Source: Lotus japonicus (taxonomy: Eukaryota > Streptophyta > Magnoliopsida > Fabales > Fabaceae). Taken from it: 64,000 bases of DNA. Where the stretch lies: contig NC_080043.1 of the NCBI RefSeq assembly GCF_012489685.1, positions 52,412,289 through 52,476,288 of the forward strand, read 5' to 3'. This document shows, one piece after another, positions 1 through 10,698 of the stretch (positions are counted from its first letter, which is position 1; every line of letters begins with the position of its first letter). Position numbers and translations under genes: made by a program. The notes under the pieces are model-generated. The model was not told the origin of the DNA, searched no databases, and worked only from the letters and a program-made list of their open reading frames with translations.

Positions 1-1206
1 ATTCATGAACAACCCGAGCCTACCCAAACAGAACCTGGACCCAGAACCTCTGATCACTCTGTCCCAAGAGCATCAGAACGTCTGGCTCCCAAAACTACTG
101 ATACAGACTCTTCCACAGCCTATACACCTGTATCCTTCCCAACCCATGTTGCTGACTCTTCTCCCTCCAATAACTCTGAATCCATTAGAAAATTCATGGA
201 GGTCAGAAAAGAAAAGGTGTCTACCTTAGAAGAGTATTATCTCACTTGTCCAAGCCCTAGGAGATATCCTGGCCCTAGACCTGAACGTCTAGTTGACCCA
301 GATGAACCTATCTTGGCCAATCCTTTACATGAGGCAGACCCTTTGGCTCAACAAGCTCACCCTGCCCCTGACCAACAAGAGCCTATTCAACCAGAACCTG
401 AACCCGAACAATCTGTGTCTAACCAATCCTCGGTTAGATCACCTCATCCTCTGGTTGAAACTTCAGAACCTCACCTTGGAACCTCTGAACCCAATGCTCA
501 AATGTTTAACATTGGCTCTCCACAAGGTGCCTCTGAAGCTCACAGCAGCAATCACCCAGCCTCTTCTGAAACCAACCTCTCCATAATTCCTTATACTCCC
601 CTCCGACCCACATCTCTCTCTGAGTGCATCAATATTTTCTATCATGAAGCCTCCTTGAGGCTACGCAATGTGCACGGTCAGACTGACCTCAGTGAGAATG
701 CTGAACGTGTGGCTGATGAGTGGAACAATCTGGGCACTTGGCTAGTGGCTCAAGTTCCAATTATGATGCAGCTCCTGCATGCAGAGGGAAGTCAGAGGAT
801 TGAGGCTGCCAAGCAAAGGTTTGCTCGAAGGGTGGCTCTTCATGAACAAGAACAGAGACATAAGCTTCTTGAAGCTATTGAAGAAGCCAAGAGAAAGAAA
901 GCTCAAGCAGAAGAAGCTGCACGACAAGCAGCAGCTCAAGCTGAACAAGCCAGACTAGAGGCAGAACGACTTGAGGCTGAGGCTGAAGCCCTTAGATGCC
1001 AAGCACTTGCACCAGTAGTGTTTACTCCTGCTGCTTCTGCTTCCATTCCAGATCCTCAAGTTGCTCAGAATGTTCCTTCCGGTTCTACTCAGTCAAGCTC
1101 ATCCAGACTCGACATCATGGAACAGCGTCTTGACATTCATGAATCCATGCTAATTGAAATGAAGCACATGATGATGGAACTTCTGCGTCGAACTGATAAA
1201 CCTTAG
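1..1206 (+). CDS. Envelope-like protein of a SIRE-type copia element, 5' truncated by the window edge
   Basis: The reading frame is open from base 1 to the TAG at 1204-1206 (401 codons visible), so the gene starts before the window; the first visible ATG at 196 is not a likely start. The first 200 residues are rich in Pro, Glu and Ser. Residues from about 230 resemble the plant-transposon envelope-like domain, and a long Ala/Glu/Arg coiled coil follows (roughly 870-1010). SIRE/Maximus copia elements carry such a gene between pol and the 3' LTR, and the polypurine tract and LTR downstream fit that place. No transmembrane segment is obvious in the visible part. The role is unproven; 'envelope-like' is a positional label. 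Function is inferred from composition and position only. Confidence 0.7.
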   Translation: MHEQPEPTQTEPGPRTSDHSVPRASERLAPKTTDTDSSTAYTPVSFPTHVADSSPSNNSESIRKFMEVRKEKVSTLEEYYLTCPSPRRYPGPRPERLVDPDEPILANPLHEADPLAQQAHPAPDQQEPIQPEPEPEQSVSNQSSVRSPHPLVETSEPHLGTSEPNAQMFNIGSPQGASEAHSSNHPASSETNLSIIPYTPLRPTSLSECINIFYHEASLRLRNVHGQTDLSENAERVADEWNNLGTWLVAQVPIMMQLLHAEGSQRIEAAKQRFARRVALHEQEQRHKLLEAIEEAKRKKAQAEEAARQAAAQAEQARLEAERLEAEAEALRCQALAPVVFTPAASASIPDPQVAQNVPSGSTQSSSSRLDIMEQRLDIHESMLIEMKHMMMELLRRTDKP

Positions 1207-1405
1207 TTTTAGGATCTCTTCATTTCTCTTTTTCTTTAACGTTGTTTTATTTTTGTTAAACTCTGTTTCTTTTCATTTATTTATTCTACTTTGTTCGTTT
1301 GTGATTATCTATGCATATCTATATATATTTGTGTCACATATGTTTGCAAAAATCTTTTTATTCATAATATCTTTATGTTTACATCATACATTCTTTCCCT
1401 AAAGT

Positions 1406-1798
1406 CTAGAATGGAGGATCCCTCCTCATTCTTCTGCACTCCTGGCGCTGCTCTGACCTATCCTTCTCCAGACGCTCCAGTGCATGCTGGATGTTGCTGA
1501 GCCTGTTCTTTAGCTCATCCCTCTCCAGAATCTCTTCTACAGTCTTGAGCTTCTCTTCCAAACTCTCTTTTTCTTCCAGCAGCTTGAGTTCAAGCCGGCT
1601 GAGTTCTTGCACCTCCTCAACGAAGGCAAGAAATTCCCCCAGGTCTCTCTTCAACTCTGGACGCAGGTCCTCCTCCAGCAGTGTCCGTGTTAGCTCCGAG
1701 ATGGTCGTTGTACCCTCTGGATGCCTGATGTTAAGGAACAAGTCCTCCTCGAAGGCCTTCTTCCTCAGCTCTTCTAGTGCTACGATGTATGATGCCAT
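1406..1798 (-). CDS. Antisense coiled-coil ORF in the 3' region of the SIRE-like element
   Basis: A 130-codon ORF on the strand opposite to the element. The start ATG at 1798 follows an A-rich leader. The protein is highly charged and helical: Leu/Glu/Lys/Arg heptad-like spacing over residues 40-120 predicts a coiled coil, and it ends in a basic tail. A TATA-box-like sequence lies about 55 bp upstream on the same strand, which is the correct distance for a short 5' UTR. It converges tail-to-tail with the envelope-like gene, 200 bp apart. Extra antisense ORFs are known in some plant LTR retrotransposons. I do not recognise a domain and assign no function. The + strand overlap ORF is Ser-rich and looks like its shadow. 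Confidence 0.6.
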   Translation of the reverse strand: MASYIVALEELRKKAFEEDLFLNIRHPEGTTTISELTRTLLEEDLRPELKRDLGEFLAFVEEVQELSRLELKLLEEKESLEEKLKTVEEILERDELKNRLSNIQHALERLEKDRSEQRQECRRMRRDPPF

Positions 1799-1853
1799 TT
1801 TTTTTCCTTACTGAAAATTGTTCGAGGTGTGAAGCTTACCTTTCTCTCCAACG

Positions 1854-1862
1854 CTTTATATA
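1854..1862 (-). promoter_or_regulatory. TATA box of the antisense ORF
   Basis: On the minus strand the bases read TATATAAAG, a near-consensus plant TATA box. The ATG of the antisense ORF is about 55 nt further on, leaving room for a leader of about 25 nt. It is independent of the LTR promoter, which drives the other strand. Confidence 0.55.
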
Positions 1863-2578
1863 GGCTTCACTTTCTCTCTGAAAGTTAATGCTCCTACAGT
1901 TTCTCGAGGTTAAGTTCTTGGTAACTGACCCTTCTCTTTACTCCCTTGACCGGTGGTAAACGTTCTTCTCTTGCATTAACTCTTCTATTTATTTCGCCTA
2001 ACTCTGATTCTTGCATCGTTTTCATTTTCTTTAAACTTAGACCTTCTCTAAGGGGGAGTACCTTGTACTTCAAGCTAAGTTTTTCACACCCCAAGCTTTT
2101 TGCTTATGACAAAAAGGGGGAGTAAACCCTGTTTTTGATGTGTAAGATGTGTTAGTGTGATTTATTTTTCTTTTGGAGAATTTAAGAGTTCCACCTTCAT
2201 GACCATAGATGTGTCACTGGGCAAATACAAGGAATACATTTCACTTCTTCTGAAGTGATTCTAGTTGACTCTGTTACCCAAGACTCTGATACCTTGTCCA
2301 TGACTCTGATTACTTATGCGCTCTGATTACTCGATTTTCATCTATGTCATAAGTTTTTCACTCTGAACTCTTATATCATTTAGCTCAGAATCTAGACTTT
2401 TCTATCGTTTTCATCAAGTATTAGATTCAGGGGGAGCTAAGCTCAGAATCAAGCAGTGACTTGAATTCAGAATGAGCAAGATAAACTATTCACATCAGGA
2501 TAAGTCTTATTCTATATCTCTAAACTCTGAGTGAATTCAGTTTAATGTTTAAGAATTGTTCATCAAAAAGGGGGAGAT
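1863..2578 (+). other. 3' internal region of the SIRE-like element with repeated polypurine motifs
   Basis: No gene is seen. This untranslated stretch holds four G-rich purine runs of the form AAGGGGGAG, near 2051, 2111, 2429 and 2566. The last one (2565-2578) abuts the LTR and is the expected primer site for plus-strand DNA synthesis. The others look like extra polypurine tracts. The surrounding sequence is rich in CTCTGA/TCAGA words that continue into the LTR. Confidence 0.6.
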
Positions 2579-3784
2579 TGTAAGATCAAGTTTTGATCTA
2601 GTAGTACAACTCTATGTTTTGATGATTACAAGTTAACCTTTTGATATGAACAATTGTGGTACTCTAACGTGTTTTTCTGAGTGTGCTACTTACAGGCTCT
2701 GACCTCAACTCAATCTCACACAAATCAGAAGCACTGTGTATAAAGAGCAACCCAAGCAACGCTTTCGCATTCACCATGTTCAGTATGAACAGTGGAAAAG
2801 CTTCAGAAGTTCTGAAGTTATACAAACTCTGATGTGGACTCAGTCACTAGAAGCTCTGAAGATCCAGAAAGTCTGATAACCAAGAAACACTGAAGGCTCA
2901 GATATTCTGATGGTGTAGAAGACTCTGAAGATCCAGAAGCTGATTAGTGAAATTCTGTTGTCCAGAAGCAAGATACTCTGAAGACCATGTTCTTCCCTCT
3001 GAGTTCAGAATCAGAAGAAACAATGGTCAGAGGATCTGGGCTTTCCCTCTGACTCTGATCAACCGGCTTCACAAGTTCCAATATGAAGCATCCCCTGATC
3101 AGAAGTCTCCTAGGTTTAAAGGTCAAGTCGCTATCCAAGTACAAAAGCAACTGTACCTTCCTGACGACCTACCTAACAGTCTCAGACACAGCAGAAGCTG
3201 GATTTTCCAGAACTGCCCTCCAACGGTAGCATTTTCCATGCAACGCTCAACCCTAATCCTTGGAGTATATAAAGAGGCTGAAGACTGAAAGAAGCGGCTA
3301 GAAGCATTCACAGACGCGCAAGACAAACTTAAATTCTTCTAAGCTTTCTTTCATCTGAAATTCATTGAGTTTACTATTAGCTTTTTAGAAGCAAATCTCT
3401 TGTAAACAATTCTTTGATAAACAGTTTGTTTAGTTCCTTTAGGAGATCAAGGTTGATCGGATCCTAGAGAAGACTAAGAGAGTGAATCTTAGTGTGAGCT
3501 AAGTCAGTGTAATTGTTAGTCACTTGTAGGTTTCAAGTGCAGTTGTAACTCTTACCTGATTAGTGGATTGCCTTCATTCTAAGAAGGAAGAAATCACCTT
3601 AACGGGTGGACTGGAGTAGCTCGAGTGATTTATCAAGTGAACCAGGATAAAATCCTTGTGTGCTTTTCTATCTCTTATCTTTAGCACTTAAGTTCTCGAA
3701 AGATTTGTTAAAATCTTTAAGGTGGAAGTTTTATACTGAAAACGTTATTCAAACCCCCCCTTTCTACCGTTTTTCATACCTTCA
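2579..3784 (+). mobile_element. 3' LTR of the SIRE-like copia element
   Basis: About 1.2 kb, starting TGTAAGATC directly after the polypurine tract and ending ATACCTTCA. It contains many TCTGAAG/CAGAAG words, a TATA box at 3266-3274, and a C-rich run followed by TTTCTACCG near the 3' end. The next base starts a second, partial copy of the same LTR. The 5' LTR is outside the window, so no TSD can be checked. Confidence 0.8.
3266..3274 (+). promoter_or_regulatory. LTR TATA box
   Basis: TATATAAAG in the LTR, in the sense direction of the element. The partial second LTR has the matching site TATATATAG at about 4138. Transcription would start about 30 bp further on. Confidence 0.6.
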
Positions 3785-4660
3785 TAGAAGACTCTGAAGA
3801 TCCAGAAGCTGAAAAGTGAAGACTCTGAAGTCCAGAAGCAAACTGGCTCTGAAGACCAAGTACTTCTCCTCTGAGTTCAGAATCAGAAGCTACAACGGTC
3901 AGAGGATCCATGCTTCCCTCTGGCTCTGATCAACAAGCTTCACAAGTTCCAACACGAAGCATTCCTCTGATCAGAAGTCAACAAGGTTAAAGGTCACGTC
4001 ACTATCCAAAGTACAAAAGCAGTGTACTATCCTGACGACCTAACATAACATTCTCAGCCATAGCAGAAGCTGGAAATCCCAGATCTGCCCTCCAACGGTA
4101 GCATTCCCATGCAATGTTCAAACCCTAATCCTTGGAGTATATATAGAGGCTGAATACTGAAAGATGTCGTTGAAGAAACATATACGTGCAAGCAATATTC
4201 AAATCTTCTTAGCAATCTTTCTTCATCGAATTTATTGTGTTTACTACAAGCTTTTCAGAAGCAATCTCATTGTAAACAATATATTTTAAACAGTTGTTTA
4301 TTTTTACCTTTAGGAGATCAAGGTTGATCGGATCCTAGAGGAGACTAAGAGAGTGAATCTTAGTGTGAGCTAAATGAGTGTATTGTTAGTCACTTGTAGG
4401 TTTCAAGTGCAGTTATAACAAATCTCTGATTAGTGAATTGCCTTCATTCTAAGAAGGAAGAAATCACCTTCACGGGTGGACTGGACTAGCTTGAGTGATT
4501 CATCAATTGAACCAGGATAAAATCCTTGTGTGCTTTTCTCATCTCTTATCTTAAGCACTTTACTTGTGTTTCGAAAGATTTGTTAAAATATTAAGTGGGG
4601 AGTTTTATTTTGAAAACGCTATTCAAACCCCCCCCCTTTCTATCGTTTTTCATACCTTCA
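3785..4660 (+). mobile_element. Partial older SIRE-like LTR (3' 876 bp)
   Basis: Aligns to 2916-3784 over its whole length with many substitutions and small indels, and ends at the same ATACCTTCA terminus. It lacks the first 337 bp of the LTR. Because it begins exactly where the first LTR ends, the simplest reading is that the younger element inserted into an older relative's LTR at this point, leaving the missing 5' part to the left of the window. A tandem duplication is the alternative. Confidence 0.75.
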
Positions 4661-5485
4661 TAACCATTTCCGCTCGGACGTCTTTTACACCAAACAAATG
4701 TAGTCAGATCAGCAGTATACCTGCAGGTCTGCCATTTCCATCTGCTACTAAGAATCACCAGTGTTCTTATGTGGAAATCCAGGTCTTATGACCATTTTGG
4801 AATCCACCGAGGTCCGGCATCCCACCGTGTATAAACCTCAAAATGTATGACTGATGAAATATGATTAGCCAAACAACGTCTCCGACCTCACTCCTCACGT
4901 CGTCACCTGTTCTAGCTAACTTATTGTCTCTAAAAAGAATACCCTAAGGTAAATGTCGATTCTGCTACAAAAGACAATTAAATATAAAAAGAGTGCAATT
5001 ACCCTTGATGACTTCTCGAGTCATCTGACTCATCCAATTCCGATGGTCAAAACTGCTCAGCGAGCGAAAGAGTACCAATGTACTTGGAACTTAGAGTTCC
5101 CCGCCTTATCTTTTAGATAGCCAAACAATAAAACTGCTCATCGAGCAAAAGAGTATCAACATACTCAGAAACTTATTAGTTTCCCGGCTTATCTTTTAGA
5201 TAGCCAAACAATAAAACTGCTCATCGAGCAAAAGAGTATCAACATACTTAGAAACTTATTAGTTTCCCGGCTTATCTTTTAGATAGCCAAACAATAAAAC
5301 TTCACATCGAGCAAAAGAGTATCGACATACTCAGAAACTTATTAGTTTCCCCAAAACTTGGATTCGACGACACTTCTCATTTTCCAAAACTAATATCCAA
5401 GCCCTAAGCTTTTATCTGACATTGTTATCATTATTTAAAGGGTTCAGAGGTTGTTTAATGTCTTATGAATTTTCCTTGTAAATAG
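4661..5485 (-). mobile_element. Fragment of an old Tekay-type LTR, reverse orientation
   Basis: Reverse complement of the middle of the Tekay-type LTR family, matching roughly 59600-60245 in the copy at 57520-61557. Shared landmarks are the block with TCGACATTTGCCTTAGGG, the GAAATGGCAGACC block and the AACAACCTCTAAATC block. It is more diverged than the other copies. It carries an 83-bp repeat array. It ends where the CRM-like element begins. Confidence 0.75.
5048..5360 (-). repeat. 83-bp tandem repeat, about 3.8 copies
   Basis: Units of 83 bp begin near 5048, 5131, 5214 and 5297. The middle two are nearly identical; the outer two are more diverged. Each carries a short hairpin-prone stem (CTGCTCATCGAGCA) and the words AGAGTATCAACATACT and GCTTATCTTTTAGATAGCC. 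The homologous place in the copy at 57520-61557 (about 59775-59875) has roughly one unit. Confidence 0.8.
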
Positions 5486-6505
5486 TGATATGACCCAAGA
5501 TGGAGCAAGGGCTTGAATGATCGTCTAGGATGATTTTACGACTTGAAAAATCAGAGTTGGAAGGGAAAATTAAAGAAGAATTTCGTGCAAGGAAAAGTTG
5601 GACAGAATTGGAAACGGAACTTTGTGAATACGGAAGTGCAGACGTCACACAAAGGTGGTGGCAAACCTTTGATAAGCCAAGGTCTTGAATCACTCAAGAG
5701 ATATGAGAATCACTCTTAAACAATCTGAATTAACTCAGAAAAATTACTCAAATTCATTCAAAATCTTTCAATTACAATGAAGGAGTTTTCCTTATAAAGA
5801 AGAAGAAAATTCAGCCTAGTTACAAAATTGATGAGGTGTAATTTCTCTAGGAGAATCCTAGGCTAGGAGTTACAAATTTAAAGAGGAAGTTAGTGTTTTT
5901 CTTCAGCCCTGGGCGTGTATTTGGTGGCTGATTGCTTCATTTAACTCCCTTTCTTGATTGTTATTCATGACCAGGGAACATAGCATTCAATGCTCTTTAT
6001 GCACTTAATTTCCTTGTCTTTGTAACTCCATTCTTGGCTTTGAGAGCTCTTCAATCCTTTGACTTGGCTGATGTAACTCCTCCATTCAGAACTTATTCAA
6101 ATTCAAACACATTTAAAGAGTTTTAAGAAAGAAATGGGTCCCTCCCTTTAAGCCCTTCATGCGCCACATGCACACACACACCACTTGAAGTGGACTAAAC
6201 ACACTAAAATAAAATTCAGCAACATAATGCATTTGGACCCAACTTATTCAACTGGTCATTTGCATCTTTATTGAAATACAATAAAACAAAGCATCACATG
6301 GCAGCCCCTATGCGTGGGCTGGCTCTTCTTCTTGGGCCTGAATGATCATCATGATTTTTGGTTCCATCTCTTCTGCCACTTTGTCTTCAAGAATGGTTGC
6401 CACTACTTGCTGAAGAGTCTCTTTGGCCTTTTTAGCTCTAGCCAAGTCATTGGTCCCCCAAGTCCTTTTAGTGCTCCATGACCCTTATCCTTGTCCTTGT
6501 CCTCA
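5486..6505 (-). mobile_element. 3' LTR / 3' untranslated region of the CRM-like element
   Basis: About 1 kb between the old LTR fragment and the integrase stop. It starts with TGATATGACCC (read on the minus strand it ends ...GGGTCATATCA), a plausible LTR terminus. The inner LTR boundary cannot be set because the 5' LTR is absent. No gene is seen. Confidence 0.5.
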
Positions 6506-8280
6506 TCATTCCCTCCCTTCTTGAAAAGGATTTGACCTCAAATCAAATTCTCCTCCATCTGCATCAAAGAGAGATAAATCAGAGACATTGAAGGTTGAGC
6601 TGATGTTATACTCACCTGGAAGCTCTATTTTGTAGGCATTGTTATTGACTCTCTCAGGCACTTGAAAAGGTCCATCCCCTCTAGGTTGGAGTTTGGATTT
6701 CCTTTGTTCTGGAAACCTTTCCTTCCTCATGTGCACCCAAACCCAATCTCCGGGTTGGAATACCACTTCCTTTCTTCCCTTGTTAGCTTGCCTAGCATAA
6801 CTCTTTCTCTCAATGTGAGTCTTCACACGCTCATGCATCTTCTTGACATATTCAGCTTTGCCCTGTACTTCCTTGTGCTTGAAAACAGAAATGTTAGGCA
6901 TAGGCAACAAATCAAGAGGAGTCAAAGGGTTAAATCCATACACTACTTCAAATGGAGAGTAATTGGTAGTGCTATGGACAACCCTATTGTAAGCAAATTC
7001 AACATGAGGCAAACACGCCTCCCAAGCCTTTAAATTGGCCTTAAGGACAGTCCTAAGCAAGGTGCATAGGGTCCTATTAACCACCTCAGTTTGCCCATCA
7101 GTTTGTGGGTGGCAAGTGGTAGAGAACAAAAGTTTAGTGCCTAACTTCCCCCATAAAGTCCTCCATAAGTGACTTAGGAACTTGGTGTCCCTATCACTAA
7201 CTATGCTTCTAGGCATCCCATGAAGTCTTACAACTTCTTTAAAGAACAAATCAGCAACGTGACAAGCATCATCAGCTTTCCTGCAAGGAATAAAGTGATC
7301 CATTTTTGAAAACCTATCAATAACCACAAAAATTGAATCCTTACCATTCTTTGTTCTAGGGAGGCCTAAAACAAAGTCCATAGACAAGTCAACCCAAGGG
7401 TATTCTGGGATTGGCAAAGGAGTATACAAACCATGTGGCATCACCTTAGACTTAGCCTTCTTGCAAACAATGCAATGTTCACAAAACTTGATCACATCAT
7501 GTTTCATTTTGAGCCAATAGAAATGTTCCTGTTAAGTTTCTAGAGTCTTTTGGACTCCAAAATGACCCATTTCTTTAACAAGCAGTTCTCTAATGGAACT
7601 TTTAGGCACACACAACCTGTTTTCTTTAAATAAAAATCCATTGTGCCTATAAAATCCATTTTGAGAAACTTTCTCACAAGCCACAAAAATTTCAGCAAAG
7701 TTATCATCTTTTTTCATACATTTTTTTCACATGTTCAAGTCCTAGCAATTTAGTCTCTAACATGGAAAGCAACACGTGTCTCCTGGATAAAGCATCAGCC
7801 ACAATGTTACTTTTTCCCTTTTTGTGTTTTATGACATAGGGAAATTGTTCCAAAAATTCAACCCATTTGGCATGCCTTTTGTTCAGCTTACCTTGCCCCT
7901 TCAAGTTTTTAAGCGACTCATGATCACTATGGATCACGAATTCCTTGGGCAAAAGATAATGCTGCCAAGTCTTCAAAGCTCCCACCAAAGCATACAATTC
8001 CTTATCATAAGTGGAATAGTTAAGGGCAGCTCCGCTTAACTTTTCGCTAAAATAAGCAATTGGGTGGCCTTCTTGAAGCAACACAGCACCAATACCTACA
8101 TTTGAAGCATCACATTCAAGTTCAAAAGATTTAGCAAAGTTAGGTAAAGCAAGTATAGGTGCAAGGGTAAGCTTATGCTTTAGGACAGCAAAGGCCTCTT
8201 CTTGATTCTTTCCCCAATGAAAACCCACATTCTTTTTCACCACATCATTTAGGGGTGCTGCCAAGGTACTAAAGTCCTTA
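6506..8280 (-). pseudogene. pol: RT C-terminus, RNase H and integrase of the CRM-like element
   Basis: On the minus strand, 8264-7704 encodes the end of RT and RNase H (with [11 protein letters not shown], ...DKELYALV and [13 protein letters not shown]), then 7717-6506 encodes integrase. The integrase has the HHCC zinc-binding region (C-X2-C in CEHCIVC near 7480), catalytic Asp in [10 protein letters not shown], Asp in IVSDRDTKF and Glu in QTEVVNRT. A frameshift lies at an A-run near 7710 and an in-frame TAA at about 7532-7534. The frame continues leftward to a stop at 6506. Integrase would insert the cDNA; here it is a relic. The part before 8280 lies at 11880 onward, beyond the solo LTR. 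Confidence 0.85.
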
Positions 8281-8978
8281 ACAAATGTAAGACCTGGATT
8301 TTCAGAACAAGTTAAGTTTCCGACTCACACGTAGAAATAGTGTAAGCGTGACAGGAGTTTGACATTTGAGAAAGATTAATGAAGAAGAAAGTTCAGGAAT
8401 TGCTTGAGGAATGTTGCGTAGCTGTTTTCGGAGTTAGTGCGAGTCGTCTGCACACCTGCCTTATGGCAAGCGTGTCCAGAATAGGCTATTTCGCTCTTAA
8501 AGCAACGTTTTGAGTGAGATTTCGAACTCTCGGAAAATTTAAAGATTCTTTTTATTTTTCCATCGACCAGCGTTTCATTTCGGAACTCTGGACTGTACGC
8601 ACGATAGGTTTCACTTTTCGGATGTCCGCCGACGCTAATTCCTTTGCTTCGAAACCCTATTTTCGAGCAATGGATGAATACTTTTTCTATTCGGGACTTC
8701 TAACGAAGATTCCGTCCGCGTTACCAGACTTGTTTCGACGTTTCCAATCTTTCTTCAGTTGGAAGTTTTGTCGTTTGAGCATCACAGCAAAAAGTAGTTT
8801 TTCGGGTCAGATTAACCGACACCGCTTTTGAGTTTTTCGATATCGTTTTTCCCAAATCCTAGATATTTGTTTTGAGTTCTGGAATTCTGACGCCAGAATC
8901 TCTCTTAGAATTCCACGGTGATCGTGCTGCAAAAATCGGAATCGCGAAATTTTCATTTTCCCGCGATTTCGCCTGCCT

Positions 8979-8986
8979 ATAAATAG
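8979..8986 (+). promoter_or_regulatory. TATA box of the solo LTR
   Basis: TATAAATA within GCCTATAAATAGGC. It lies upstream of a G/A-rich leader and a donor-like ATCAAG/GTAACT at about 9114. Equivalent boxes lie near 38551, 46287 and 53137 in other LTRs of the family. Confidence 0.55.
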
Positions 8987-9788
8987 GCGAAAAAGCAAAA
9001 TCCTCTTCATTTTCACCCATCAAGGCCGCGGTTTGTAGAGAGAGAGGGAGAGGAGAGATTTTCGCGAAACCTTGACCAATCTTCGTGCAGTTCGTCCCTA
9101 CTTCTAGGTATCAAGGTAACTAACACGATTCCTACCTCTGATTGTTGTTTCTGTTGCGTTTCTGAAGTCGTTTCTGTGCTCTAAGTTTTGAGCTTTTTCT
9201 AAAATTGTCTGATTTCTCTGATTTCTCGCTTGGGTTATGTTCCTTATGTTCCCCTGAGTCTAAAACCTCTGTCAGTAAACTCTGATTGCGATTCAGTTGT
9301 CCAGGATCTGAAAAATTGACTCAAAACTCTTTTTGTCTCACATTTCGAAACTTTATTGTCGAAAAGACTTAATCTGACTTCGTGCCTTTAGGATTTGTTG
9401 TCACGGATATCATGAGGATCGTTGCTGTCAAATTTGTTTTCAGAACTGATAACTTTGAAGTTTTGAGCCTTTATTTTGGACCAAAATGCCCCTGCGTAGT
9501 CGTATTTCGGCCCGATTGTCCGAAAATTGTTCTGACAGTTTCTTTGCCTTAGTTTTACCCTAAAACTACCTTGTAAACTGATTTGATCGAAGAAAAAGAG
9601 CCGAAGCTCTTTTCTCCTTATGGCCGTGGGCTATTTCCTAAGGGGGGGGAGTTTTTCGTTTTCGAAAACTTGTCTTTTCGTACCTGATTGTCCTATTCTG
9701 AAGCTTTAATGCTTTGTCTATCGTTTATGTATTGTTTTGCGATCGAACTAATCCATTTTGTTTGGATTCTGCTTTGTTTTTCTCCGAG

Positions 9789-9866
9789 GTTCGGTTGAGG
9801 GAACTTTGGAAGACTTAGAGCAATTGTTTGAGGAGAACTTTGTTTGCGAAACTGGAACAGCTCGAG
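9789..9866 (+). other. Conserved 78-nt exon-like block in the LTR
   Basis: Preceded by CCGAG and followed by GTTAGG, so it has splice-type AG and GT borders. Read from its third base it is open and encodes a 25-residue acidic peptide with SVEGTLEDLEQLFEEN; the other two frames have stops. Six other LTR copies in the window have a block of exactly the same length in the same place. Whether it is spliced or translated is an inference. Confidence 0.5.
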
Positions 9867-10444
9867 GTTAGGGCAACTTGCTATATTTAGCTATGATTGC
9901 ATGATAGGCGTCGATAAACTAGACCTATGCTTTATCTGATGTTGTATATGATGATGATTTCTTGTTATGATTGTTTCATAACTTATGATATTGATGATGT
10001 GTTGAATTGAGCGTTTTGACGCAACTTCGGAGTGGGGGTTCATTGATCTGGGGATCTTTGACATTTCGGGTTGGATGAACAACCCTAGGCAAGTTCAAAT
10101 GTGGGGTTTGAGACTTAGCCATTTGTTGGGATTCGTTGGAATTCCTAGACTTTCCCCGGGAAATGTATTTTGGGTGGTTGACTTTTGGAAACTTAGAATG
10201 ATAGAGCTTTCGGAAAATAAAGACTTGGGAAACTTAGACTTTGAGAAATAAACTCATAACTTGACTAATTCGAATTGAAACAATTTTTATTAACGTTTAA
10301 GCATAGGAGAACTGAAGGGGAAAATATTTACGAAAGACGGGGAAAAGTCGACTTTGTTGTGGGTTTGGAGAGTTATCGGAATTGGGGGAAGCCACTAAGG
10401 TGAGCTATGGTGATGATTGAAAGTCACCGAGTACTCTAGTACTC

Positions 10445-10620
10445 TTGGGGATTGTTGTGGAGCCGTGTTGTATTGACCGACACCTAGTGCTCTTGTTGTT
10501 TGGGCTGTGTTGTATTGACCGACACTAGACCCTTGTGTATTCTGTGGATGGAGTTGTGTTGTATTGACCGACACTTACTCCGAGTTGTGTTGTATTGACC
10601 GACACTAACTCATGGGTTTG
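10445..10620 (+). repeat. Interspersed repeat of the GTGTTGTATTGACCGACAC motif, 4 copies
   Basis: Four copies of GTGTTGTATTGACCGACAC separated by 20-40 bp of variable spacer. The reverse-oriented sister LTR has three copies at about 14720-14835. The position matches the putative second intron, upstream of the LTR ORF. Confidence 0.75.
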
Positions 10621-10698
10621 TTGAGATTGGGTTGTGAGCTAAACACTTTCGTGGTAAGGACGATTCGTTGTTTGGCTAACCACGTTGCATTCAATCGG

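Noticed and set aside
1491..1814. 107-codon + strand ORF rich in Ser
   Set aside because: It overlaps the antisense coiled-coil ORF fully; its Ser/Leu composition is what the complement of Glu/Lys/Arg codons gives. The minus-strand ORF has better composition and a TATA box.
5131..5352. Regularly spaced repeats resembling a CRISPR array
   Set aside because: The units are contiguous 83-bp tandem repeats without unique spacers, in plant nuclear DNA inside an LTR.
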